Assembly: GCA_003313425.1 (NCBI GenBank)
Contig: NHZP01000052.1
Location: 124,001 to 188,000 of the forward strand
Direction of reading: 5' to 3'
DNA from: Pseudopyrenochaeta lycopersici
Lineage: Eukaryota > Ascomycota > Dothideomycetes > Pleosporales > Pseudopyrenochaetaceae
Length of the DNA stretch: 64,000 bases
Of this stretch, positions 1 through 10,908 are shown in pieces. The position numbers were made by a program, and so were the translations under genes. The number at the start of each line of letters is the position of its first letter. Position 1 is the first letter of the stretch. Under the pieces are notes generated by a model. The model made no database searches and was not told where the DNA came from. It was given only the letters and a program-made list of their open reading frames with translations.

Positions 1-1185
1 GCTTCCTGCTGCTGAACAAGATTTTTGCAGAAAAGGGCCGTCACGAGACCATCTGGATTATTCTGAGGAAGTTTCACTATACTGATAGTCTCAGTCTCCA
101 AGATACATTTCTCCACCCCAAGTTCGAAGTAGCTCAGTTTTCCTCCGCCGAGCTGAGCCCATCTGGGTACAGATTTTTCGTCGATCTTTTTCTCAAATTC
201 GACAGGGATAATGACGGTGGGCTGAATGACCGCGAGCTGACCAACTTGTTTGCACCGACTCCTGGGATCCCCGCGTCCTGGATTGATTCCGCCTTTCCGT
301 CATGTACAGTACGCAATGAAGCCGGACATATCACGTTACAAGGATGGCTTGCGCAATGGAGCATGACTACATTCGAGGAACCAAATACAACGCTCGAGTA
401 TCTAGCATACCTTGGTTTCGAGAGTACTGATCGAGGAGGCACGACTAGTGCGCTGAAAGTGACCAAAGCCAGGAAACGACGGAAGAAGCCTGGCAGAGTC
501 GAGCGCAATGTTTTCTTGTGCTATGTGCTGGGATCAAGTGGCAGCGGAAAGAGCTCACTGCTCTCTGCATTCCTCCAGCGCCCATTCAGCCCAACCTATC
601 ATCCCACCATCAAGCCTCGATCTGCAGTGAATAGTGTAGAGCTTAAAGGAGGCAAGCAATGCTACCTAATCTTGGAAGAACTTGGCGAATTGGAGCCAGC
701 CATACTAGAAAACCAGACGAAGCTGGACGCATGCGACCTCGTATGCTACACATACGACTCGAGCGACCCAGACAGCTTTGCACACATTGTGGAACTGCGG
801 AAAAAGTATCCTCATCTCGACCAACTGCCAGCCGTGTATACAGCGTTGAAAGCCGATCAAGACAAGACGATGCAGCGATGCGAGCAGCAGCCAGACGAGC
901 ACACGAGTGCGCTAAGAATGGCACCACCCCTGCATGTCAGTACGACGTGGAACAGCATCTCGGAGCTGTTCGTCCATGTAAGTACCACCCCAAAGGCAGT
1001 CTGACAGGCGAACGAGCTGACAAGTGCAGCTGGCTGAATGTGCGACCCACCCTTCAACGGCATTCCCGAAGCAAGAGGAAGATGCGTATGATTATCTCAA
1101 CCTTTATCTAGCGCTGGGCGCAGTGACATGTGCAGTTGCGTCTGCGATCTTCATCTGGAAGCGCAACAGCGGTTCTTCCTCATGA
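1..1185 (+). CDS. GEM1: Miro/Gem1-type mitochondrial Rho GTPase, 3' part
   Basis: Partial: the gene enters from the left edge, with the reading frame at base 3. Exons 1-977 and 1030-1185 are joined by a 52-nt intron (GTAAGT...GCAG, phase 0), leaving 376 visible residues. Seen in order: an EF-hand loop ([12 protein letters not shown], near bases 210-245), a linker, a second GTPase domain with P-loop GSSGSGKSS (near 532-555), and a C-terminal hydrophobic segment ([17 protein letters not shown]) followed by a short basic tail. This is the order known for Miro proteins: GTPase, EF-hands, GTPase, tail anchor in the outer mitochondrial membrane. The family acts in mitochondrial distribution and inheritance and, in yeast, at ER-mitochondria contacts. 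The N-terminal GTPase domain lies outside the window. The tail anchor is coded entirely by the last exon, so ending the gene at 1004 would lose it. Confidence 0.93.
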
Positions 1186-2748
1186 TGGAACATCTACTCA
1201 CGCACTCTTTGACTATGGCGGTCGTCTCTGTTCGGACGTTTTTTTTGAATATGGGCGATTCGGCCCGAAGTGGCATGCAAGGGTTCATGTACATGGGTTG
1301 GATATCAATAGTGTGTAATATATAATCCTCGCTCTCTCGGTGTCCTGTTAGCGAACTTGATATCACTTCCTTGTCTGCTGTATGGAGGAACGACGCTATG
1401 ATGTTAGATGCCGAGAGATTGAGCCTACAACGGCGATGATGCACGGGATCTGCATTGATGCAGAGAATGTGGAATATGACCTCGTGTTGGTGAGCATGTA
1501 CTGTGAAGGGCGATTGTGGACTAGTTGGGAAACTGGAGCGAAGAAGAAGTGATGTTCAGGAAGAATACTCTGGAATGCGGGGCGTCTGAGACACTGGCGG
1601 AAAGTGGGGACGGGAGGGTCTTCGCGAGTTGAAACATGGTGAATACGGTTTGGGATATTTGTTGTGGGTGTTCATGCCTGGTTTTAGGCGGGACAAGGGT
1701 GGCGACTACCCTATTTAGAGCACCCAATGGTCTGCACCCTGTTTCACACCCAGCAAAACGCTCGACGTGCGAGTAAAGAGCCGGCAGCATCATGTCCATG
1801 GTGAAGCCTTCAAACCCCCTCCCCTGACCGTCCCGTTACGGCGAGGATGGAGACTGTCAGCGCTTAAGCGATGACATCACATTAGCGTGCAATGTTTTGT
1901 ACAACAGACTCCTGAGCTAGAGTGCCACGAGCGAATAGATAGCTGCAGCGCGGCAACCTCCCCTGGCGCTTCCGCCCGATACCTCAACGCTGGCTGCCCG
2001 ATGCGGGTGAGGCGCTAACATCTGAAATAGTCGTTTACCGGTGGTGGTATAGGTCTTTGGCGGCGAGCAGTCGGCTGTGAGCGGTCGCGGGGTGGCCCTT
2101 CCTCGCAGAAGACCTGTTTTATTAGTGGGCAGGGGGATGCAACTTGACTTGAGGAGGGCGTCGAGGTGAAGTGTGGGCGAGGTGTGGGCGATGTGTAGGC
2201 GAGGTGTAGGCCAGGCGTAGGCCAGGTGTAGGCACATAAATTGCAGCTGAAGACAGCCCATTGCTGCTATTCCTGTCACCGCAGGGCCATGCGCATGATG
2301 TGATGCGGATAGTTGCACACGGGGGCGTGCATGCTGCCGCGAGCCTCTGTCTGAAAGGCGCCAGAGGGGCCAGCGGCTCCAAGTCATGGTCGTGTCCATT
2401 CACTGCTCAAACCGGGAGCCAACAGGCCCCTGTGGCGGAGACGTCGAGCGCCGAGTCTGCTTTGGGGGTGCCTCTCCGCCCAAGTTTTGACCTTTTGGCC
2501 AGCGACCGAAGCGGTTAGCTCGCTGGGCTGGCCATCGACGACAACCACCACTGCTCAAGTCTATTCAACGCATCCTCACGGTCGCCCCCAGATCCTCCTC
2601 CTGCGACGCTGCACTGTTCTCCTCCCCCCCGGCCTGCCAGCCCGCGTCCGCCCTTCGATGCTCCTGTTCCCCCGGCGCTGTCGTCATCAGCGAGCCGTAG
2701 CGGCAAGCGGCCTGCCAGCACCGGCCCGGCCACATTCCTCGCGCAGAC
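1186..2748. other. intergenic region between GEM1 and the Zds-like gene
   Basis: About 1.56 kb with no supported gene. It should hold the GEM1 3' end and the promoter and 5' leader of the Zds-like gene. Short open frames on both strands have no recognisable domain. The GC-rich stretch from 2400 on has several overlapping open frames, as expected from base composition alone. The one structured element is the 11-bp tandem repeat listed separately. Confidence 0.6.
2171..2233. repeat. 11-bp tandem repeat (minisatellite)
   Basis: About 5.7 copies of an 11-base unit, consensus GTGTAGGCSAG. The copies are GTGTGGGCGAG, GTGTGGGCGAT, GTGTAGGCGAG, GTGTAGGCCAG, GCGTAGGCCAG and a partial GTGTAGGC. It lies about 0.5 kb upstream of the Zds-like gene start. 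Confidence 0.85.
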
Positions 2749-5700
2749 ATGGTGAGTTGACCCTCACGTCACGGCCGCCCAGGCCGGCACGCCCTGGAAA
2801 AATAAGACTCCGGCCTGCTGCCACTGCTGCTGCTGCCGGGGCTCTGATTCCTCCCCCTCGCTGCATTCTCCCGACAAAAGGCCCGTGTCCGTGTCCAATC
2901 TGGATTGCTTGCTAACCACGCTTCGCCGCAACCCCACAGGCCTTCAACGCGAACTCGAGAGCACGCGAGCTCGAACGCGTCTACCAGATGCGAAGAGGAC
3001 ATGCCCCGCAAATCTCCATCAGCGATGACAACCACCACGTCACCGAGGCCATAGGCGACATGTACGGCGGCGACAGCGACAACGAGTCCTCCAAGCGCAG
3101 CTCCCGGCCCCTCAGCTTCGTCCCCAGCCCCAACGGCGACTCGATCCAGTCGTTTGGCTCCTTTGAGCCCTTCGACCCCTTCCCCGGCGCCCCGCCCGCA
3201 AAGTCTCCCCTCCGCCCGCAGATGCCCTTCGACAAGCCCGCCACGCCCACTAGCCCCAACGGCGCCATCAACATACCCCAGAAACAGCCCACCATGGCCC
3301 AGCCCGCCCCCAACGGCCAGATGTCCCCGCCATTGTCGCGCTCCAACTCGGACACGGCCTCGCAGCAGTTTCCCCTCAACGACCTGGACTACGAGTCGAG
3401 CCCTGCAGGCCTGGCCCAAGAGCTAAGCAACCTGCAGGCCATTCGGAGAATGTCAATGGGCGTAAACAACGCAGACCCCGACCTGCCATCCTTCAAGTCG
3501 GCCAACTCGCCCCCGCTCTCGCCCACAGCCCTCACCGAGGAAGATGAACAGAAGCTGTTCTGGGTGCCAGCACGGTTACATCCCGAGCTGGCGCCCATGG
3601 AGTTCAAGACGTTCATCGAAGAGAAGGTGGACAGAATCAGACGCCGCTCCGGCGATTCTGACTCGCTATCGCCAGACAGTGCTATTGGTCGCCAGGCCTC
3701 GGGCGGGGGTCTCCGCAGGAAGAAATCGATGCTGTCGAGGCAGATTGACACTGGTTCGGGATACAAGGATGGTGCTGAACGACTGGAGAGGAAACGATCG
3801 GGCACGCAGTCTAATGGGGGTTTGTCAAATCTCCAAGAGCTCGAACACATCGTTGAGGACCCGACGGCATTGATGAGACGAATGAGCATGGACTCCAAAG
3901 GCTCGAGTGCAGAGGGCGATGGTGATGGCGACATTCCCATCGTGTCAAGTAAGATGGGTGGCTTGGGCACCCTCAAGCGGTCGACACGCACTACCTACCG
4001 ACGAGGCAGTCTACGAAAGGGAGGACCACCACTCTCGCGGCGATTAGTGACCCGGCAAGCCGAGACAGACACTGAAGAATCACCTGCTACCTCACCGACC
4101 CAGTCCTCGATACCAGATGTTCCTCCTCTACCGCTTGCAAGAGTCCAGTCAGAACCTGTCAATGGAGCATTCGAATCACCATCAAATTTCTCCCGACCAC
4201 AGCGAAGACGGACTCCCCCTGCAGTCACTATGGAGCAACGACCCGGCTCTGCTGAGGACCAAGTAAGGCCGGCGTCTTCTGGACAAGTACCACAAGAGCG
4301 AACCGGACCGCAACCCAGGGCATTCCACTCGAGGATCGCCTCCAACGGCCGAACCACTGCACCATTACCAGGATACAACCCTCAACAAGTACCACAAATT
4401 GTCGAAACCCCGCCACAAGAGCAGGATCGAAGAGCACAGGTACAGCCCCCTGAGCGCATGTCTTCACGGCAGGCTCCACAAAGCCAACAACAGCCCAATG
4501 GCCCTCGCAACTATCCTCTGCCATACCCGTCGCAGCAGCAGCAGCAGCAACAACAACAACAATTACAACAGCAACAGTTGCAACAACAGCAATTACAGCA
4601 ACAGCAGCGACAGTCACCCTCGACTCGTCCTAATCGCCATGCCCAAGCCGCCCAGTCCTCTCCAATCAAGCCAGCGCAATCTTTCGATGATCTCATTCAA
4701 CACCCAACGCCATTACCAGGAAACAACACGCGAGTAGACTCCTTGTCCATCATTCCCAACCTTCCAGATGAGAAGAAGTCGGACAAAAAGTCAAAAGACA
4801 AAAAGGATGAAGGCTCCAGGAAGACAAGCTGGGGCTGGTTGGTCGGCGGTGACAAAGAAAAGGAGCGAGACAAGAAAGAAAGGGAGGAGAGAGAGAAGGA
4901 GCTTGCGAAGAAGGTGAAGAACAAGCTCAGCAAACCACAAGACAAGAAGGATGATGACACAAGACTTGATGTCCTGCAAACTTCACTACAAGGCAGCCGT
5001 GGTCGCGAGAGTGTGGTGCTCGATCGAGACAGCATGAAACTTGAGGAAGAGAGGAAGAAGGAAAGTAACAGAAAGGCGACTGGTGACGGCAAAAAGGAGA
5101 AGGAGCCTGGCTTGCTATCAACAATCTTTGGTGGTGGCAAGAAGAAGAGCGAGAAGGACCCAGCTCACAAGAAGCACGCGACGCGTGGACTGTCACCAGA
5201 CCCTCCACCACGGATCCTAAAGCCCGACATCGATTACAACTGGACTCGGTTTTCTATCCTCGAAGAACGTGCCATCTATCGCATGGCTCACATCAAGCTC
5301 GCAAACCCTCGTCGGGAACTTTACTCTCAAGTTCTGCTCAGTAACTTTATGTACTCATACCTTGCCAAGGTTCAACAGATGCACCCGCAGATATCCATCG
5401 GCAACTCCAAACAGGCTCGACAAGCGCAGCAACAGCAGCAAAAGAAGGAACAGCCGCAGGCACAGCCACAGGCACAACAACAGCAACAGCAGCAACAGCC
5501 AGAGGAGTTTGCTCAGTATCAGCGGTATCAGCAGGTATGTATACCATCTTTGTCCTAGTGTCTAGCTAACGATAGCAGCAGCAGCAGCAGCAACAACAAC
5601 AACAACAGTCACGAGAGCAGTCAGACAAGACTAGCGAATGGCCCACCTATCAACAGCAGGAGAACCCGAATCGGGCATCTCAAGAGAACGGGCATCACCA

Positions 5701-5887
5701 AAGGACGGAACAGTATGGCAACGCGTACAATCAGAACCCGCGAGACTCGCATCATTCCCAATATAGCGCGAACGGGGGAGGTTACAGCGTGTCAAATTCG
5801 CAGAATTACATGGGCCAATCAGCCAAGGGGCATCATCAGTACCCTGATCAGGACCAGAGTGGACGGGCTGACGATGATATGTGGTAG
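2749..5887 (+). CDS. Zds1/Zds2-like protein (PP2A regulator family)
   Basis: Exons 2749-2751, 2940-5534 and 5576-5887 give 969 residues. The first coding exon is only the ATG, directly followed by GTGAGT; exon 2 then reads AFNANSRARELERVYQ before the next Met at 2988. A start at 2988 is the alternative. Most of the protein is disordered, Ser/Pro/Gln-rich, with poly-Gln runs near 4532-4610, 5428-5500 and 5576-5607 and a Lys/Glu-rich stretch (about 4770-5160). The diagnostic part is the conserved block at about residues 757-820 (RILKPDIDYNWTRFSIL, then ERAIYRMAHIKLANP and LLSNFMYSYLAKVQ), which matches the Zds C-terminal domain. In yeast, Zds proteins bind PP2A-Cdc55 and control its location, mitotic entry/exit and polarity; a similar role here is inference. 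A Gln-rich region follows the domain. The last intron's acceptor is ambiguous (see findings). Confidence 0.85.
4532..4610 (+). repeat. CAG/CAA poly-glutamine microsatellite
   Basis: An in-frame run of CAG and CAA codons with a few CTA/CTG-type leucine interruptions, inside the Zds-like gene. The CAG/CAA mix makes it an imperfect and probably fairly stable trinucleotide repeat. Shorter runs of the same kind lie at about 5428-5445, 5476-5500 and 5576-5607. Confidence 0.9.
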
Positions 5888-6866
5888 TCCTTGTGCATCG
5901 CATTAACGCGTACAAACATTATGCAGCAACATAGTCAGGCTCAACCAACAAAGAGCAGGGCGCGAACGACAGTCTCGCCCATAGCATTTTACTCTTGACG
6001 CAGGCTGTATGGCATTCAGCCTGATCAAAACACTTTCTTCTCTTTCCACCTTTTACTTTTGCCTTCTTTGTACCATACCAACTTGTTCTCATATTGTCTA
6101 ATTTCCGAACGTTTGTGCAGTGGGGGGGTTGGTAGGAGTACATTTTGGAGAAGGGAACAGGGCGTACCATTTAAGCATAGAAAGGGAAATTATTTTGGAA
6201 TGAAACGGGTGACGGACGTTTGCGCTGGATGACGATTCACCTAATGTAGTTATTCAAGTAGCCGAGTAGGCAGAGTGGGATGGTACCTGCATATACATAC
6301 GTAAGGCTCCTGAGACTCGTTTTCTTGGCTTTCCTTACCTGCATTGTCCCGTGACACCTTCTAACAAGATCGGTGAGATTGTGTGAGTGAATATTTGGAT
6401 TTATCAGCATCACCGGTTTTTGGTGTTGATTGCGGCTAGTGGATTACACGGTCTGCTAGCATATCAGAAAACAGCGTGGGAGGGCTGCCCCCACATTCGG
6501 CTGGTCTTTGTCGAGCATCTGACGACACTTGTGGTACATGGAAAGTATATTAGCTTACGCCGTAGACTTCCGACGGTCTGACGGTCTGACTCTTTTTTTT
6601 TTCTGATAAATTGCCCTGGAGCTAGAATTATAGGTCTGTCTACTTTTTGTTCTGACTCTGATTTTAGTTTCGTGAAGGAGAGTTTTTTTAGTCTGTTTGA
6701 ACGAGGGGCACATCGTTTGTTTCCACGACATTATTACGGTGAACTGCAGAATACGGCAGGAGTGTGTATTTGAAGGAAAAAGAGAAGAGAAAGAGAAAGA
6801 GAAAGAGAAGGACACTACATCAACCGAAAAAAATCCCTATCATATTGAACGAAAGAGACGGAAAAA
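5888..6866. other. intergenic region, Zds-like gene to cupin gene
   Basis: About 980 bases without a supported gene. Just upstream of the cupin ATG is a purine-rich tract (about 6773-6812, repeats of GAGAAA), a composition common in fungal promoters and 5' leaders. No clear TATA box was seen. Confidence 0.6.
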
Positions 6867-7644
6867 ATGTCCTCCATCCCCAACACACCCTCAAAATTAA
6901 CACCAACCTACCCCCCCAACCCCTCCCCACCTCGCCCCGAATCCAAATCCACACAATCCCTCATCACCGCCCTCAACCTCATCCCAAACATCGAAGGCGG
7001 CTACTTCGCCGAACTAGACCGCAACCCCCTCATCATCCCCTCCCCCTTCACCCACCACCCCCCCTCCAACACCCAAACCGCCGCCCTCCCCACCACCGGC
7101 GACACCGCCCTCCGCAACGCAAGCACAAGCATATACTACCTCCTCACGCCCGCGTCGCCGCAGGGCCACTGGCACCGGAATCGCGGCCGCACGGTGCATA
7201 CGCTGATCCAGGGGAGGGGCCGCTACGTGCTTATCCATGCGGATGAGGAGGGGGACGGTGCAGCGGGCAAGAAGCGGGTGGAGAGTTTTGTTGTAGGCAC
7301 GGATTTTGAGCGGGGCGAGAGGAGCGTGTGGATTGTGGAGGGCGGGAAGTATAAAGCTAGTTTCTTACTTCCTGGGGATGAGCGTGCTGGGCCGGATGGG
7401 GAGGTGGATAAGTTGTTGATTAGTGAGGTATGTGTATTTTCTTTATTTCTTATTCTCACTACTGATGCCGTTTTTGCTCTCCTCACGTTTTATTAGCGAT
7501 CTGGTTGCTAATGTGTCGGCTGTGTAGACGGTGATTCCCGGATTCGAGTATGCGGATCATGATTTTCTGACGGCGGAGGGGTTCGCGGGGTTGCTTGGGG
7601 AGGAGCAGCGGGCGGAGTTGGAGTGGTTGGTTAGGAAGGTGTAG
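6867..7644 (+). CDS. DUF985 / Cupin_5 family protein
   Basis: Exons 6867-7427 and 7528-7644, 225 residues; the 100-nt intron (GTATGT...TGTAG, phase 0) contains a GCTAAT branch-like site. After a Pro/Ser-rich N-terminus come LNLIPNIEGGYFAE, then STSIYYLLTP, the cupin-like GHWHRNRGRTVHTLIQG with its histidines, a stretch that includes KYKASFLLPGDE, and after the intron TVIPGFEYADHDFLT. This order is that of the DUF985 cupin-like family, a small beta-barrel family whose biochemical role is poorly defined. No signal peptide is seen, so it is probably cytosolic. Codons at the start are strikingly C-rich (many CCC and CTC), unlike the rest of the gene. Confidence 0.88.
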
Positions 7645-7866
7645 GCTTGCTGGACATGAGAGGATGTTGTGAATGTATGTTCAGAGATGAGGACAAAGAA
7701 TAGGCGGGAGATTAAAATACCGTAAAACCCAGCCACACTAAGACGATATCTGAGCACAAATCTCTTTGGGTCGTGTATAAATTTTCGACATTTCTTCTCA
7801 TATATACATGCCCCAGTCACTTCACCATTCCTGCACCACAATCTCGATACAACCTTCCACTTCCAA

Positions 7867-9354
7867 TCAATATTCCATCGCCTCCTCAAACAAATCCCTC
7901 AACTGCTCCCTCTCCAGGTCAATATTCTGCGTCTCCAAAGTCGGCGCCAACATCAGCACTCTTGCTTGTGGAATCGTGCCCTCGACCAATTGATCCAGAT
8001 GCTCCTTTCCAAACCCAAGATGCTTCAATCCACGCGGTTGGTCGCCCAACTTGATCAAAAACTCGGCCAACGCTTCTGAGAGGACTTCGCCCGCACTCTC
8101 CTTCTTGACTTGCGAGATGTCGACGCCAAAGGCTTCGGCCGCTGCGAGATGCCGTTCTGGGTTTGATGCGGCTGTGAATTTGAATACGGCCGGCGCGGTC
8201 ACGGCAACGCTGACGCCATGAGGGATGATAGAGTGGTCCACCTCATAGCCGGCGTGCTTGTAGCCGGGGTTCTGGCCGGAAATGGGATACGACATGCCGT
8301 GGCAGAGATGCACGCCTGCGTTGCCGAAACCGACACCTGCGAGTGTAGCGGCGAGAAGCATTTGCGACTGCGCCTCGTGATCTTCCGGGTCTTTGGTTGC
8401 ACGGGGAAGGTACTTGACTGTGTCGCGTAGTGCTTTGAGGGAGAAGATGTCAGAGATTGGATTTGCGCCTTGATAAGCGGGACGGTTGATGGGGTTTGTT
8501 GGCCGTGGAGTGCGCTCGTAGTACGGGATTGCAGTCCAAGATTCGAGCGAATGGCAGAGAACGTCGAGACCTGATGAGGCGTGCACAGCAGATGGCATGG
8601 TACGTGTGTTTAGAGGGTCGACTATGCCTAATGTGGGCTTGAGGTTACGATGTGCAATTCCAGTCTTCGCACGCTTGGATACCAGATCGAAAATCGCAGT
8701 GCCAGTCGTCTCAGAGCCCGTACCAGCAGTCGTTGGAACTGCAACAAGTGGGAACAACTTCCCGGGAATGGGCATGCCCTTGCCCAATGGCGCATTGACA
8801 AAGTCAAGAAACTCGGCTTCCGGGAACGACGTATACAGATTCATCAACTTGGCCGTGTCGATGACACTGCCTCCTCCCACAGCGAGAAACGCGTCAGGCT
8901 GCCACGGCTTCGCAAAGTCGATGGCCTCCTTTATGCTGTGGTCTTTTGGCTCTACGCGCACTTTGTCGAAGACCTCATACTGCACACCTTCTCTTTCGAG
9001 GCCTTCTATGACCTGTTTCATTGCATTCAGCTGACGCACGGTCTGGTCTGTTACGACCATGACGCGCTTTGAGCCCAGGTTCTTGAAGTCCATGCCGACT
9101 TCCTTTGTGCAGCCGGGCCCGAAGCGTATGCTCGATGCGGCCATTTCGAATGCATATTCTTTTTGCTGGGCGTGGTCAAGAGGGGTAGCTAGATGTCGGC
9201 GTGCTTGCTGTATAGTGGATGGCGTTTGGTTGTGGTAGTTCGGGTTCGAGTGACATGGGCACGAGGGTGGATGGGTGAATTGGACGGTGCGGAGAAGATT
9301 CAATGCGCGAGCTGCACGTGAAGGAGCTATTCGGATTGCTGTAGTGATCGCCAT
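7867..9354 (-). CDS. hydroxyacid-oxoacid transhydrogenase, mitochondrial (Fe-ADH family)
   Basis: Single exon, 495 residues. The N-terminus (about 1-55) is rich in Arg, Ala and Ser with almost no acidic residues, as in a mitochondrial targeting peptide. Then come MAASSIRFGPG, the nucleotide-binding AVGGGSVIDTAK (about 158-169), PTTAGTGSETT, and metal-site motifs DVLCHSLESW and GVHLCHGMSYPISG followed by HSIIPHG, as in iron-containing alcohol dehydrogenases. The whole sequence resembles ADHFE1/HOT, which transfers reducing equivalents between 4-hydroxybutyrate (or other L-2-hydroxyacids) and 2-oxoglutarate in mitochondria. The gene is convergent with the cupin gene (222 nt between stops) and divergent from the gene starting at 10909. 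Activity is inferred from the family. Confidence 0.92.
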   Translation of the reverse strand: MAITTAIRIAPSRAARALNLLRTVQFTHPPSCPCHSNPNYHNQTPSTIQQARRHLATPLDHAQQKEYAFEMAASSIRFGPGCTKEVGMDFKNLGSKRVMVVTDQTVRQLNAMKQVIEGLEREGVQYEVFDKVRVEPKDHSIKEAIDFAKPWQPDAFLAVGGGSVIDTAKLMNLYTSFPEAEFLDFVNAPLGKGMPIPGKLFPLVAVPTTAGTGSETTGTAIFDLVSKRAKTGIAHRNLKPTLGIVDPLNTRTMPSAVHASSGLDVLCHSLESWTAIPYYERTPRPTNPINRPAYQGANPISDIFSLKALRDTVKYLPRATKDPEDHEAQSQMLLAATLAGVGFGNAGVHLCHGMSYPISGQNPGYKHAGYEVDHSIIPHGVSVAVTAPAVFKFTAASNPERHLAAAEAFGVDISQVKKESAGEVLSEALAEFLIKLGDQPRGLKHLGFGKEHLDQLVEGTIPQARVLMLAPTLETQNIDLEREQLRDLFEEAMEY

Positions 9355-10908
9355 TGTGTAAGTTGTGGAGCCGGGGAGCTATTTGGTTCGGAGAGGGCGG
9401 TGCGGGGATCGTATCAATTGAAGGAGTAATGGCTTGTGCAGGAATGTTCCCTCTATGCGTGTAGACTCAGAATATTTCCCAAAACAAGGGAAGTTTCTCA
9501 AATCGCTATTTCAGAACGTTGCTGACATTTGTGGGAAATCGAGGTTCATGATGTCTGCCATCCGGAGGAGCGCACCTCGGATGGATAAATGCGCTATCCC
9601 ATATTAGGTATACCGAGCTGTGGGGTAGTCGCCGTCGTCCGGGGATGACAAAGTTACCCCGACCCTCCCCACACTTATCCTCAAACTTGTCAAGAATTCC
9701 ATCAGTCTCAAATCCTAGAAATCGTTAATCTCATTATTTCCACGGGCGGCGGAATGCGGAAGCACGTGGCTCCTAGCCGCTCAGCATTGAGCTCCGATCA
9801 GCACAGCGCGTGCTGAAACCGCTGGAACAGTTCATTGACCAATAGTATCTCCAAGACATAGTGAGAGCGTCTTCGAGGCTTCAGACAATCAGAGAGGCGG
9901 TGAGATCACACCGCACCTTGGCTCACATCTTATTTTTACTATCATAGTTGGGCAGGTGGCAGAATATTTGGATCGCGATAGTTTAAGCTGTATACAATAA
10001 TGAACAAGAGGGTGGCACGAATGTGGCGGTGAGACAGCTCCGTGGACCATGATCAAATCGGCTCTTTTATTGATGTTCGGAGATGTCCCCCAGATGTTTT
10101 GCCCTATCTGAGCGACGATAATACACAGACCAGGCGCTTCCAGCCCCCCAGCCATTGCCAATCACACGTGGAGTGTACCCGCTTGTGAAGATCAACACCA
10201 CGATGTCTCACGATACCCTTTCATGCGAGAGTGGCTCCCATTTGTTGCATACGAAGAGTCCGTTCCTGCGTTCTAGTACAACCCCATAAAATTTCAGACT
10301 TATCAATGGCCTACTCCACAGCTTTTAGCACCTGATGTCTTCTGCCCATGGCATATTATCAAATCTTAGAGGCTTTTAATGTGCAAATATATCCTTTGCA
10401 AATACGAGCCCTGAATTCATGGCCTTGAAACCGCCTCTCGATAAACCAAGGCGCTTAAAATAGCTTGTGACCGCATGTGTCCCGCAGGTGCACTTTCGAG
10501 TACAGACAGTGAGGGAAACAATTCATATTAGCGTTTTTTCGCGCCGTGGTTGACCAATGAGGAAGTATTCAAAAACACCGAAATTCGGCGATCATTGGCT
10601 TGTTCAACTCTTCCCTGCCTAGGCTAGCGGCCATTGGCTTAAGTTTAACGTGGCGCAAGCCTATAGAGCTCTTTAGTTTACATGGTAGTACTACGAGGGT
10701 CAGGGTGCGGTACGAGCTAGGGGCTCTAATATGTACTGAGGATATGGCCGCATCTAGTTGACCCTTCTCTCTTAATCGCTATCATTTCCTCAGCTGATTA
10801 ATTTACCATACTTTCATCACTCATACTCACATCACTCATATTCCATGTATAAACTGTAACAACGTCAGGTCAGCGATCCTTTCCTTCTTTCTCGTTCTTT
10901 TCTCTCCG
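9355..10908. other. divergent intergenic region
   Basis: About 1.55 kb between two divergently transcribed genes, so it should hold both promoters. A TATAAA lies at 10848-10853, 56 bases before the ATG at 10909, after a CT- and ATCACTCAT-rich stretch. The 90-codon minus-strand frame at 9889-10161 has no recognisable features and I do not call it. Confidence 0.6.

Noticed and set aside
5428..5500. Short direct repeats as a possible CRISPR-like array
   Set aside because: They are CAG/CAA glutamine codons in a eukaryotic gene, without spacers.
9889..10161. 90-codon minus-strand frame
   Set aside because: It lies in a divergent promoter region and has no recognisable motif or usable splice context.
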